In this document: positions 1-5,208 of the stretch, piece by piece | Layout of the letters: each line of letters starts with the position of its first letter | How positions within the stretch are numbered: position 1 is the first letter of the stretch | Assembly: GCA_043764135.1 (NCBI GenBank) | Contig: JAYUKV010000020.1 | Location: forward strand, 1-5,301 | Direction: 5' to 3' | Length of the DNA stretch: 5,301 nucleotides | Source of the DNA: JAYUKV01 sp043764135 | Lineage (GTDB): Bacteria > Patescibacteriota > JACMRA01 | Made by a program: the position numbers and the translations under genes | Notes under the pieces: model-generated | Told to the model about the DNA's origin: nothing | The model's database searches: none | The model's input: only the letters and a program-made list of their open reading frames with translations

Positions 1-264
1 ATCGTTGCAGGTAAAGTTATCAACTCAGCAACTGTAACAGGTAAAGATCCAAGTGGTAAGGATGTAACTGATAAATCTGATTCTAACGATCCTACTAAAA
101 CTGGGTTAGATGATCCAACTGTTACTCCTTTAAATAAAATTAAAGTAGTAACTCCTAGAACCGGTGGTGAAAACTTAAAAGGAACTTTTGTATTGTTGAT
201 TTACATAACATTGTTTGTGTTAATTCTTAAAAGTTTAAAAAAGAAAAGAAACAGACTTCAATAA
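1..264 (+). CDS. C-terminal end of a surface adhesin-like protein with a sortase-type tail (5' truncated)
   Basis: Frame 1 is open from the window edge to TAA at 262-264, giving the last 87 residues of a longer protein. Visible residues 1-44 have the Asn-Ser-Ala-Thr-Val-Thr-Gly, Asp-Pro-x-Gly and Asp-Asp-Pro-Thr-Val-Thr pattern typical of DUF11-like (conserved-repeat, Ig-like) modules, which are stacked in large bacterial surface proteins. These are followed by TPRTGG at residues 51-56, a hydrophobic stretch at about 62-76 and a basic end (KSLKKKRNR). That order (xPxTG motif, membrane helix, positive tail) is the layout of a sortase cell-wall sorting signal; the first residue is Thr rather than Leu. 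The role would be adhesion or a surface layer, anchored to wall or membrane. If no sortase recognises it, the helix could simply be a membrane anchor. The N-terminus and total length are outside the window. No terminator is visible just downstream. Confidence 0.8.
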   Translation: MVAGKVINSATVTGKDPSGKDVTDKSDSNDPTKTGLDDPTVTPLNKIKVVTPRTGGENLKGTFVLLIYITLFVLILKSLKKKRNRLQ

Positions 265-397
265 ATAATTATTAAAATCTTTAGTATTAGTTGAATTGTA
301 TTGCTTGAAAAATAAATATAATATAATTAAATAACTAATAAAAACGGTAAATCTTGTACTTAAAATAAATAAGCTTTAAAATATAATTATTTAATTT

Positions 398-426
398 TTG
401 ACATTTTAAATAAACAATGCAATTAT
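398..426 (+). promoter_or_regulatory. Probable sigma70-type promoter of the 470-1483 gene
   Basis: A perfect TTGACA (398-403) is followed after 17 bases by AATTAT (421-426, four of six matches to TATAAT). A TG at 418-419 lies one base upstream of it, as in extended -10 elements. Transcription would start near 433, giving a leader of about 37 bases that contains the ribosome binding site AGGAG (459-463). Overlapping TATAAT boxes at 317-327 are also present, but their best -35 match (TTGCTT, 301-306) is only 15 bases away. Confidence 0.5.
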
Positions 427-469
427 CAAAAACGTCGATCTTAATAAAATTTCAACATAGGAGAGTCTA

Positions 470-1483
470 ATGTATAATTTAAGTCGTGAAGAAGCGATTG
501 TAGTATTGAAGTTCATCAAAATGCATGATGAGTTTAGTACTTACATCAGCCCTGCTGATTTGGAAGCAGTTCTTACAGAGTATCACCAATCTATCGGTGA
601 AGTTTATGACCATAGTTCAGTTAATGAATTGTCGTTTCAAGAGCTAACTCTTTATCGAACACAATACGGAAGAGAGGTGGATAGTTTTGATTATGTTCCA
701 AAACATAAGAAATCGACACCTTTCACTACTCAAACAGCAAATACTCAAGTTGTAGAACATGAAAGTTTCCAACCTAATCCTACATCAAAAGCAGGACGAG
801 CTGGTAAAGTTGTAGCTCTTCTATCTTTGGCTAGTATTTGTACCGGGGTCTTTTATGCAACAGCTTTTGGTGGGCGTAAGTTTGAAACTGTTTCAAACCC
901 AACTCCCACAACCACCGCTACTGTGAAAGAACCTGTTACCACAATCAAGCCTACACCAGAAGTAAAAACTTCTCCTAAGCCAACTGTTGATAAACAAAAG
1001 TCAACACTTGCAAAAACGCCAGCTCAAGAACGAGTACAAGAAATTGTAAAACGTCAACCACGTGCTAATAACAACCCACCTCCTGTTCAAGGTTATGAAA
1101 GGGATGCTGGAATGAATAATCCAGATTATCAGCCTCCTGTCAGAACCAAAAAACCTAAAGTTGTAGTAGCGCCTGAAAGAATCGTTCCACAAATTCCCCC
1201 TGTTGTTGCTCCAACCCAACCTGAAGTAAAACCACCAGTTGTTGCTCCAGCTCCAACCCCTCCGGTTGTTATCGATTCGCCTCCCCCAGTTGTTATCGAT
1301 ACTCCACCTCCCGTTGTCATTGATAACCCGCCTGTGAATGCTACTCCACCCGATGTAGTAGTACCCACAGAACCAGTCGCCCCACTACCAAAAACTAAAG
1401 CAATTGATCCTGATATTAAGCAATTATATCCTGGATTAAATGCGCCTGGTAATGAGATTGTACTAAAAAATGATAAAACTTAG
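470..1483 (+). CDS. Single-pass membrane protein with long Pro-rich extracytoplasmic domain, function unknown
   Basis: 337 residues. The start is well supported: AGGAG at 459-463 lies six bases before the ATG. Residues 1-76 look like a folded, partly helical cytoplasmic domain that I do not recognise. A polar linker (77-112) ending in K107, R110 and K113 precedes one hydrophobic helix at about 113-133, so by the positive-inside rule the N-terminus is inside and the rest outside. The outer part (about 140-320) is low complexity and rich in Pro, Val, Thr and Lys, including three PPPVVID[S/T/N] octapeptides at 263-286 and two earlier PPVVAP units. It ends in a less biased tail (about 312-337). 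There is no signal-peptidase site, LPXTG motif or enzyme motif. The layout resembles TonB-like or wall-spanning stalk proteins, where an extended Pro-rich rod reaches through the envelope, but homology to TonB is not visible. It is a one-gene unit with promoter at 398-426 and terminator at 1527-1556. Its codons are more C-rich than those of the minus-strand genes. Confidence 0.85.
   Translation: MYNLSREEAIVVLKFIKMHDEFSTYISPADLEAVLTEYHQSIGEVYDHSSVNELSFQELTLYRTQYGREVDSFDYVPKHKKSTPFTTQTANTQVVEHESFQPNPTSKAGRAGKVVALLSLASICTGVFYATAFGGRKFETVSNPTPTTTATVKEPVTTIKPTPEVKTSPKPTVDKQKSTLAKTPAQERVQEIVKRQPRANNNPPPVQGYERDAGMNNPDYQPPVRTKKPKVVVAPERIVPQIPPVVAPTQPEVKPPVVAPAPTPPVVIDSPPPVVIDTPPPVVIDNPPVNATPPDVVVPTEPVAPLPKTKAIDPDIKQLYPGLNAPGNEIVLKNDKT
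1256..1327 (+). repeat. Three tandem copies of a 24-bp unit coding PPPVVID[S/T/N]
   Basis: Residues 263-270, 271-278 and 279-286 of the 470-1483 gene read TPPVVIDS, PPPVVIDT and PPPVVIDN. The copies are similar at DNA level but differ at several third positions, so the repeat is not freshly duplicated. It lies in the predicted extracytoplasmic Pro-rich rod. Confidence 0.85.
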
Positions 1484-1526
1484 TAATCACTTAACTGAGA
1501 TTATTTATTAGTTTACAACTCAAATC

Positions 1527-1556
1527 TTCCCCACTTAAAAATTAAGTGGGGAATTT
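1527..1556 (+). terminator. Rho-independent terminator of the 470-1483 gene
   Basis: TTCCCCACTTAA (1527-1538) pairs perfectly with TTAAGTGGGGAA (1542-1553) across a three-base AAA loop, followed by a T-rich tail (TTTATATTTT). It begins 43 bases after the TAG stop. The four C:G pairs stand out in this AT-rich DNA. Confidence 0.85.
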
Positions 1557-1667
1557 ATATTTTAATAATAATTAATATGTTCAAAATATAAAAATAAGAA
1601 TATCTTCAGTGAAGAATTTAGAAATAAAATTACAAACATTAAAACAAAATAATATTAAACAATAACC

Positions 1668-1696
1668 TTGATTAATAAAAGAAAATTAACTATAAT
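1668..1696 (+). promoter_or_regulatory. Sigma70-type promoter giving a probable leaderless mRNA
   Basis: TTGATT (1668-1673), a 17-base spacer and a perfect TATAAT (1691-1696). Only eight bases (1697-1704) separate the -10 box from the ATG at 1705, so initiation at the usual distance would start the RNA at or within one or two bases of the start codon. No Shine-Dalgarno-like sequence precedes the ATG, which agrees with leaderless translation. Confidence 0.65.
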
Positions 1697-1704
1697 ATTG
1701 TCAT

Positions 1705-2076
1705 ATGTTGAACAATGTATTTTCAAAGATTCTTTTATGTGGCTTTTTAGCTTGGTTAATTCCTTTTTTTGCTAGTTTTTTTCTTAATAACGAAGGTGCG
1801 AATTATTTTGGATTTAAAGTTATTATGTTTTTTATCCTTGGTTTGATAACACTTATTACTTATTTGTATTTAAGAGTACAAACAAATGCAAATTGGATTA
1901 TTACAAGTTTAATGTTTGTGTTAATATCTTCAATGTTTGATGTTGTTTTTATAATTAATATTTTAAAAAAATTAGATATCACATCTTGGGTATTAACAGT
2001 ACTACCAGTTTACCTTATTATTTTCCCTGGTTTAGCTTATCTATTATTAAGGAAAAATGCAGAAATAAAGAAATAA
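1705..2076 (+). CDS. Small four-helix integral membrane protein, function unknown
   Basis: 123 residues, almost entirely hydrophobic, with helices at about 8-28, 36-57, 63-86 and 95-115 and a basic cytoplasmic end (RKNAEIKK). Charged or polar residues inside the membrane part are few; D79 in helix three and the pattern Met-Phe-Asp followed later by Trp, Val-Leu-Pro and Pro-Gly in helix four are the most distinctive. Small four-helix proteins with such an Asp are common as unnamed hypotheticals in reduced bacterial genomes; I cannot assign a family. The start is chosen because the promoter TATAAT lies just upstream and the next ATG (M41) would remove the first helix. It is transcribed alone, convergent with the ndk cluster. 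The stop codon at 2074-2076 nearly touches the shared palindromic terminator. Confidence 0.75.
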   Translation: MLNNVFSKILLCGFLAWLIPFFASFFLNNEGANYFGFKVIMFFILGLITLITYLYLRVQTNANWIITSLMFVLISSMFDVVFIINILKKLDITSWVLTVLPVYLIIFPGLAYLLLRKNAEIKK

Positions 2077-2113
2077 AAATTAATCCACTATATAAATATA
2101 TAGTGGATTAATT
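2071..2113 (-). terminator. Perfect palindromic terminator between convergent genes
   Basis: Bases 2078-2094 pair perfectly with 2097-2113 (17 bp, two central A bases). Read on the minus strand, the hairpin is followed by a T-rich tail (TTTTTATTT, complement of 2069-2077 region), so it should end the ndk transcript arriving from 2152. On the plus strand it begins one base after the stop of the 1705-2076 gene and may also end that transcript, though no T-tract follows there. Confidence 0.75.
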
Positions 2114-2151
2114 ATAACTGAATAATTGTTAAAACAATAAATTAGAAAAGA

Positions 2152-2754
2152 CTATTTTAAACCTTTAAAATCTTCTCCGTATAACAACATTTCATTTACA
2201 TGAGTGTAATCAATAATCTCATTGTCATCAAACCAAATTGCAATTTCTCTATCAGCTTCATCAGGAAACTCTGAAGAGTGAATTAAGTTACGAACTGCTC
2301 TATTTTCAAAGTTTGCAATTGCATATGAATCTAAAGTGTAATCTCCTCTAATTGTACCAACATCAGATGTAGTAGGTTCTGTACTTCCTACAATTTTTCT
2401 AACTACTCCTACTGCTTCATTACCTTCCCATACCATTGCGATTACAGGTGAAGATTGCATGTAACCTACAAGAGCTCTTACGATATCTTTTCCGTATTCA
2501 ATAGCTTCTTTTGTTGGTGTCAATCCTTTTACAGTCATGTTATCAACTACTTTTTGCCCCTTAGCTGAGTACCATGCATCATCTTTATTATAATGAATAA
2601 ATAGTTTATCTTCTGGGCAAGTAATCATTTTAAGACCTACTAGCTTAAGACCTGTGTATTCAATTCTTTTAATAATATCACCGATTAAGTTGCGTTGTAC
2701 TCCGTCTGGCTTGATAATTACAAATGTTCTTTCTTTCTGTGGTAAAATAGACAT
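2152..2754 (-). CDS. ndk: Nucleoside diphosphate kinase (enlarged form)
   Basis: Transfers the terminal phosphate from ATP to other nucleoside diphosphates through a phospho-histidine, supplying NTPs and dNTPs in the cytoplasm. The family signature is clear: TFVIIKPDGVQRNLIG at 10-25 (K15 for nucleotide binding), Y55, the stretch SPVIAMVWEG at 102-111, R119 and T125, GTIRGDY at 133-139 (R136), and the active site RNLIHSSE with N156 and H159. E170 in REIAIWF also matches. It has 200 residues, whereas the common form has about 140-150. The extra length lies in three places: an insertion at about 56-92, roughly ten residues at 140-154 just before the active site, and a C-terminal tail after 175. 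The start at 2754 gives a short N-terminus ahead of the first strand; no Shine-Dalgarno precedes it. It is the last gene of the minus-strand cluster, 26 bases after the previous stop. A TTGACA (2792-2787) lies in the end of the upstream gene but lacks a good -10 box. Confidence 0.97.
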   Translation of the reverse strand: MSILPQKERTFVIIKPDGVQRNLIGDIIKRIEYTGLKLVGLKMITCPEDKLFIHYNKDDAWYSAKGQKVVDNMTVKGLTPTKEAIEYGKDIVRALVGYMQSSPVIAMVWEGNEAVGVVRKIVGSTEPTTSDVGTIRGDYTLDSYAIANFENRAVRNLIHSSEFPDEADREIAIWFDDNEIIDYTHVNEMLLYGEDFKGLK

Positions 2755-2780
2755 ATAATATATAAATTTAGTAGTTTTGA

Positions 2781-3803
2781 TTATTTTGTCAACTTGTTTT
2801 TTTCAAGTGTTCTTCGAAAGTTGGACTGAACAAGTAAATTATAAATCGCATATAGGATTGGAATCAAGCTCAATATAACAAGACCTGACATTCTAATATT
2901 TAGATCGTTAGGAGTTACAATTGAGTAATCTCTATAAATCATAAATTTTGGATCAATAAAACCAAGCTCTTTACTATTATATTTTATACCAGCTTCAAGA
3001 GTGAAATTAGAATTAGGAGAAAATCCTTCTTTTTCTATTACATTATCAGGTATAAAGTCACTTATCAAAAATTCTACATCAGGGTAAGCAATCGGTGTTA
3101 CCACACCCTTACCAATACAATCGTTGATTGACTTACTCAATTTATTATTAATAATTACAAGATAAGTTGAGTTGTCTGGATGTTTACAAAACTCATAACT
3201 AATATTAATTGATGGTTGTAATTGTTGCCAGTTACCATCTGATTGACGGTTTAGTTTTAATAATTGTTCTCCTTTGTAATTAATATAGCTAACCTGCTCT
3301 TGATAATCTTTAATTTCATTTGATTCGAGAGTCTGAGTAGTATTTGAAACTATTTCAGATGTCCAAGGTTTTGAAATTGTGTTATAAAACAAACTAAATA
3401 TAATTATTGAAATCATTAAAAAATAAGGAAAAATTCCCCATCCAAATCCAGGCATATTCTTGATTTTGGTAGTGCTTCCCGATTCATAATTTCTTGATAA
3501 GGAAGGATCATGTAAGGTATCCCAAATATGTTCAAATGTCCAAAAATTGTCTTTAAAATGCTGAAAATATTCTTGATTAAATTGAACGTAATTTTCTGAG
3601 TTTGTTTTGATAAGATAGTATTCCCTACTTATTTTGTAATCCTTAGGTAATACTGCATTTATTCTAGGAGCTATATATTCTGAAACAAAGTAATATTCAC
3701 TTTTCATTACTTCATTATCTAGCTTGAGTCTTGTAATTTTTTTTTCTAAGATTTTGAAATGCTCATCAAGCGAGTCGTAGTTATATTTTTTAAAATTAAA
3801 CAT
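2781..3803 (-). CDS. Two-helix membrane protein with large extracytoplasmic loop, function unknown
   Basis: 340 residues. Residues 1-121 are hydrophilic, with a charged, helical, possibly coiled-coil start (about 10-36) followed by an aromatic-rich region (Trp, Tyr and Phe at 60-95). Helices lie at about 122-143 and 307-325, and the end is basic (RRTLEKNKLTK). The topology is therefore N-in, C-in with about 160 residues (144-306) outside. That loop has two cysteines, C206 and C229, which could form a disulfide, and no recognised enzyme motif. I do not recognise the family. The ATG at 3803 is ten bases after the stop of the upstream gene with no Shine-Dalgarno site, so it is probably translated from the same mRNA by coupling or without SD. 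M33/M34-region starts are possible but would cut the helical N-terminus. Confidence 0.8.
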   Translation of the reverse strand: MFNFKKYNYDSLDEHFKILEKKITRLKLDNEVMKSEYYFVSEYIAPRINAVLPKDYKISREYYLIKTNSENYVQFNQEYFQHFKDNFWTFEHIWDTLHDPSLSRNYESGSTTKIKNMPGFGWGIFPYFLMISIIIFSLFYNTISKPWTSEIVSNTTQTLESNEIKDYQEQVSYINYKGEQLLKLNRQSDGNWQQLQPSINISYEFCKHPDNSTYLVIINNKLSKSINDCIGKGVVTPIAYPDVEFLISDFIPDNVIEKEGFSPNSNFTLEAGIKYNSKELGFIDPKFMIYRDYSIVTPNDLNIRMSGLVILSLIPILYAIYNLLVQSNFRRTLEKNKLTK

Positions 3804-3813
3804 GATTAGATTT

Positions 3814-4284
3814 TTAAGGTGTTATTAATCTTACCAGTTTAAGCCCAATTAACCCAATTAATGTTGCTGGAGTTGCAATTAGTATATTTGAGATTTTTTT
3901 TGGTTCATTAACATGGTATCTATGTTCCAAACTATATATGTAATTACTTAATAGTGCAAATGCAATTATAAATGTATTCAGTACAAGGACCCCAACCCAA
4001 TCAAAATAATCAAATATTATAATTGATAAAACCGCATGATTTATAAAAATTACTATAGTCTGTATAATGTTAGATTTTATTGCAAGAGCAATTGTCGGAA
4101 TAGATAAATAGAGTAGAACAAATATTGTAAATGTCCAAAAATTATTAATTTTACTTAAGTAGTATCTAACAGGAAAAGTGTTAACCAATACAAACAAGAC
4201 AAGAGTCAATAAAGTCATTTTAGAAATAAAATAAGTATAGGCAAAGGTCGTTGTATTATTTAACTTTGATAAGGGAGTTAACAT
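3814..4284 (-). CDS. Multi-helix integral membrane protein, function unknown
   Basis: 156 residues. Hydrophobic segments at about 23-39, 50-69, 73-91 and 96-117, and a weaker one at 131-153, suggest four or five helices. A charged loop (SLEHRYHVNEPKK, 118-130) with two His separates the last two; no known transporter or enzyme motif is visible. It is first in the minus-strand cluster, ten bases before the two-helix protein, and the pair are likely partners in the membrane. The ATG at 4284 has no Shine-Dalgarno. A candidate promoter within an inverted repeat (4292-4325) would give a very short leader. An internal start at M23 is possible, since it begins the first helix, but the chosen start lies nearer the promoter. 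Confidence 0.75.
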   Translation of the reverse strand: MLTPLSKLNNTTTFAYTYFISKMTLLTLVLFVLVNTFPVRYYLSKINNFWTFTIFVLLYLSIPTIALAIKSNIIQTIVIFINHAVLSIIIFDYFDWVGVLVLNTFIIAFALLSNYIYSLEHRYHVNEPKKISNILIATPATLIGLIGLKLVRLITP

Positions 4285-4291
4285 AATGTTG

Positions 4292-4325
4292 TTTACAAAA
4301 TAGAAAAAAACTCTATTTTTGTAAA
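4292..4325 (-). promoter_or_regulatory. Inverted repeat overlapping a candidate promoter of the minus-strand cluster
   Basis: TTTACAAAATAG (4292-4303) is the reverse complement of CTATTTTTGTAAA (4313-4325) apart from one extra T; nine bases separate the arms. On the minus strand the outer arm contains TTTACA (4325-4320) as a -35 box and, 17 bases on, TATTTT (4302-4297) as a weak -10 box. The start would be near 4290, about six bases before the ATG. The dyad could be an operator or an RNA hairpin; AT-richness makes chance matches more likely. A TTGACA also occurs at 4349-4344, but its nearest -10-like box (TATACT) is only 13 bases away. Confidence 0.35.
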
Positions 4326-4352
4326 GTATAGATGAATTCCCACTGTCAAAAG

Positions 4353-4379
4353 TTGTAAAATATGAAGCAGTGTTATGAT
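4353..4379 (+). promoter_or_regulatory. Candidate extended -10 promoter upstream of the 4482 gene
   Basis: TATGAT (4374-4379) matches TATAAT at five of six bases and is preceded by TG at the extended -10 position (4371-4372). The best -35 is TTGTAA (4353-4358) at 15 bases. It would give a leader of about 95 bases containing the C7 tract and two small hairpins. It competes with the TTGACA-based promoter at 4397. Confidence 0.35.
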
Positions 4380-4396
4380 TTTTTTGTTAAAATTAG

Positions 4397-4427
4397 TTGA
4401 CAACACCCCCCCACTTTATGCAATAAA
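4397..4427 (+). promoter_or_regulatory. Second candidate promoter of the 4482 gene with a C7 tract in its spacer
   Basis: TTGACA (4397-4402) is followed by seven C (4406-4412) and then ATGCAATAAA; the weak -10-like AATAAA (4422-4427) is 19 bases from the -35. The promoter of the 470 gene shares TTGACA and an ATGCAAT block, with 17-base spacing. A homopolymer C run is out of place in this AT-rich DNA, and in a promoter spacer it could alter spacing by slippage. Confidence 0.35.
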
Positions 4428-4451
4428 AGTGATACGAACAAAACAGTTCGT
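4412..4451 (+). repeat. Two short dyads upstream of the 4482 gene
   Basis: CACTTTAT (4412-4419) faces ATAAAAGTG (4423-4431) with a three-base loop and one bulged A. ACGAAC (4434-4439) pairs perfectly with GTTCGT (4446-4451) around AAAACA and is followed by TTT. They may be operators or leader hairpins; the second has a weak terminator-like look. The ribosome binding site GAGGA (4470-4474) lies downstream of both. Confidence 0.4.
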
Positions 4452-4481
4452 TTTCAAATCCACACATTCGAGGATTTTACA

Positions 4482-4877
4482 ATGTTGAATCTTAAACAAA
4501 TCGTTAAGTTATCGGCTCTTGGTTTGACTTCATTTGCTACAGCATTTATGGTCAATGTATCTTACAATCCTAATATTGCTGAATATACAACACAACCCAA
4601 GGATTTGATTTCTATTTCAATTGGTGGTGAACCTGCACAGGCTTGGTTTAGCGATGCTGCTAAATTGTTTCGAGACAATTTTGGAACTGCTGTACAATTA
4701 CTTTGGTCACCCTACAACAAACAGGTGTATATGACTGAATTAAGTCAGCAAGAAGTCAATGCTATTGGTGAACAATATCGAGATCGAGCTGATGGTGTTC
4801 TACTTGAAAGAGCCATTGAAAGAGCATTGCGGCAATATGGCATTTCTGGATGGAGAGCCATTAGACCTCATTCCTAA
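4482..4877 (+). CDS. Exported protein, function unknown; 3' end replaced by inserted element (131 of about 167 codons)
   Basis: The start is supported by GAGGA (4470-4474) seven bases before the ATG. Residues 1-26 look like a signal peptide: K5 and K9, then a hydrophobic core 10-26 with Ala-Thr-Ala at 19-21 as a possible cleavage site (or an uncleaved anchor). The mature part has a beta-like segment (about 42-55) with a Trp, then helical stretches including 86-119, rich in Glu, Arg and Gln. I do not recognise the family. The native frame runs to I127; the last four residues (RPHS) and the TAA at 4875-4877 come from the terminal repeat of the element at 4862-4984. Without the element and one TA, the frame continues for 40 more codons to TAA at 5104-5106. 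The present product is thus probably truncated, and the gene may be inactive. The upstream region has candidate promoters and a C7 tract. Codon use resembles the 470-1483 gene rather than the minus-strand cluster. Confidence 0.8.
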   Translation: MLNLKQIVKLSALGLTSFATAFMVNVSYNPNIAEYTTQPKDLISISIGGEPAQAWFSDAAKLFRDNFGTAVQLLWSPYNKQVYMTELSQQEVNAIGEQYRDRADGVLLERAIERALRQYGISGWRAIRPHS

Positions 4878-4984
4878 TTCACAAACGCTACGATAAATCA
4901 ATCAATAAATCTAACAATTGTTGCATTGCAATTGAGATTTATTGTGATTTTATCGTGCTTATTGTGAATTAGGAATGAGGTCTA
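4862..4984. mobile_element. MITE-like hairpin element with perfect terminal inverted repeats and TA target duplication
   Basis: GACCTCATTCCTAATTC... at 4864-4884 is repeated perfectly inverted at 4962-4982 (21 bp), and each end is flanked by TA (4862-4863, 4983-4984). The match runs to 26 bp (4859-4884 with 4962-4987) because the flanks CAT and ATG are themselves complementary. The inner arms also pair imperfectly: ACGATAAA (4890-4897), CAATAAATCT (4903-4912) and CAATTG (4915-4920) have counterparts on the right side, with small bulges, leaving a loop near 4921-4928. The body between the TAs is 119 bp and codes for no protein. A TA target and long terminal repeats are typical of Tc1/mariner-IS630 elements, so it would be a non-autonomous derivative moved by a transposase elsewhere; the family assignment is inferred. 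It interrupts the gene at 4482-5106. Confidence 0.75.
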
Positions 4985-5106
4985 ATGAGGAACGCACCTT
5001 GTTAAGATGGACATGGTCTGGAAGAGTTGAAAATGGCAAATATAACTTATACAAACGTATGAGTAATAATTTCGCAGAACGTTTTCAACGAGAAAGAGGT
5101 TACTAA
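4985..5106 (+). pseudogene. Severed 3' end of the exported-protein gene
   Basis: Joining A4863 to A4985-T4986 recreates an AAT codon and a frame open for 40 codons to TAA at 5104-5106, reading NEERTLLRWTWSGRV and on to RFQRERGY. Trp and Arg content continues that of the upstream part (SGWRAI). The frame ends 21 bases before a terminator hairpin, where a gene end is expected. In the present state it has no proper start: an in-frame ATG at 4975, inside the right repeat, would give 43 codons, but the AGGA before it is too close to serve as a ribosome binding site. Confidence 0.7.
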
Positions 5107-5127
5107 AAATCTTATCAAAATTTCATT

Positions 5128-5156
5128 AAGGGAGGTTACGTCTCCCTTTCATTTTT
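5128..5156 (+). terminator. Rho-independent terminator of the interrupted gene
   Basis: AAGGGAG (5128-5134) pairs with CTCCCTT (5142-5148), extended by a G-T pair, around a short loop (TTACG), followed by TTCATTTTT. It lies 21 bases after the restored stop at 5106, supporting 5106 as the original gene end. Confidence 0.75.
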
Positions 5157-5208
5157 GAAAAAATTAAAAATATGAAAATTAAAAAAATAATTACATCAAA
5201 CAATCCAG

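Noticed and set aside
305..327. Overlapping TATAAT boxes as a second promoter for the 470 gene
   Set aside because: No -35 box at suitable spacing, and such boxes arise easily in AT-rich spacer DNA.
1001..1368. Two open frames on the minus strand opposite the Pro-rich gene
   Set aside because: They are the antisense of the low-complexity Pro/Val/Thr region, giving Gly/Thr-rich or biased peptides without ribosome sites. The plus-strand gene has a start signal, promoter and terminator.
1603..1615. Palindrome TCTTCA-G-TGAAGA upstream of the 1705 promoter
   Set aside because: Only six bases per arm, no other copy and no link to a known operator; chance is likely.
2125..2138. Small hairpin ATTGTT-AA-AACAAT after ndk
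   Set aside because: All A:T pairs but one, and very short; the 17-bp palindrome nearby is the far better terminator.
4859..4987. Reading the long inverted repeat as the terminator of the 131-codon gene
   Set aside because: The repeat begins within the coding sequence, includes the stop codon and is not followed by a T-tract. TA flanks and in-frame rejoining fit an insertion better, and a normal terminator follows the restored stop.
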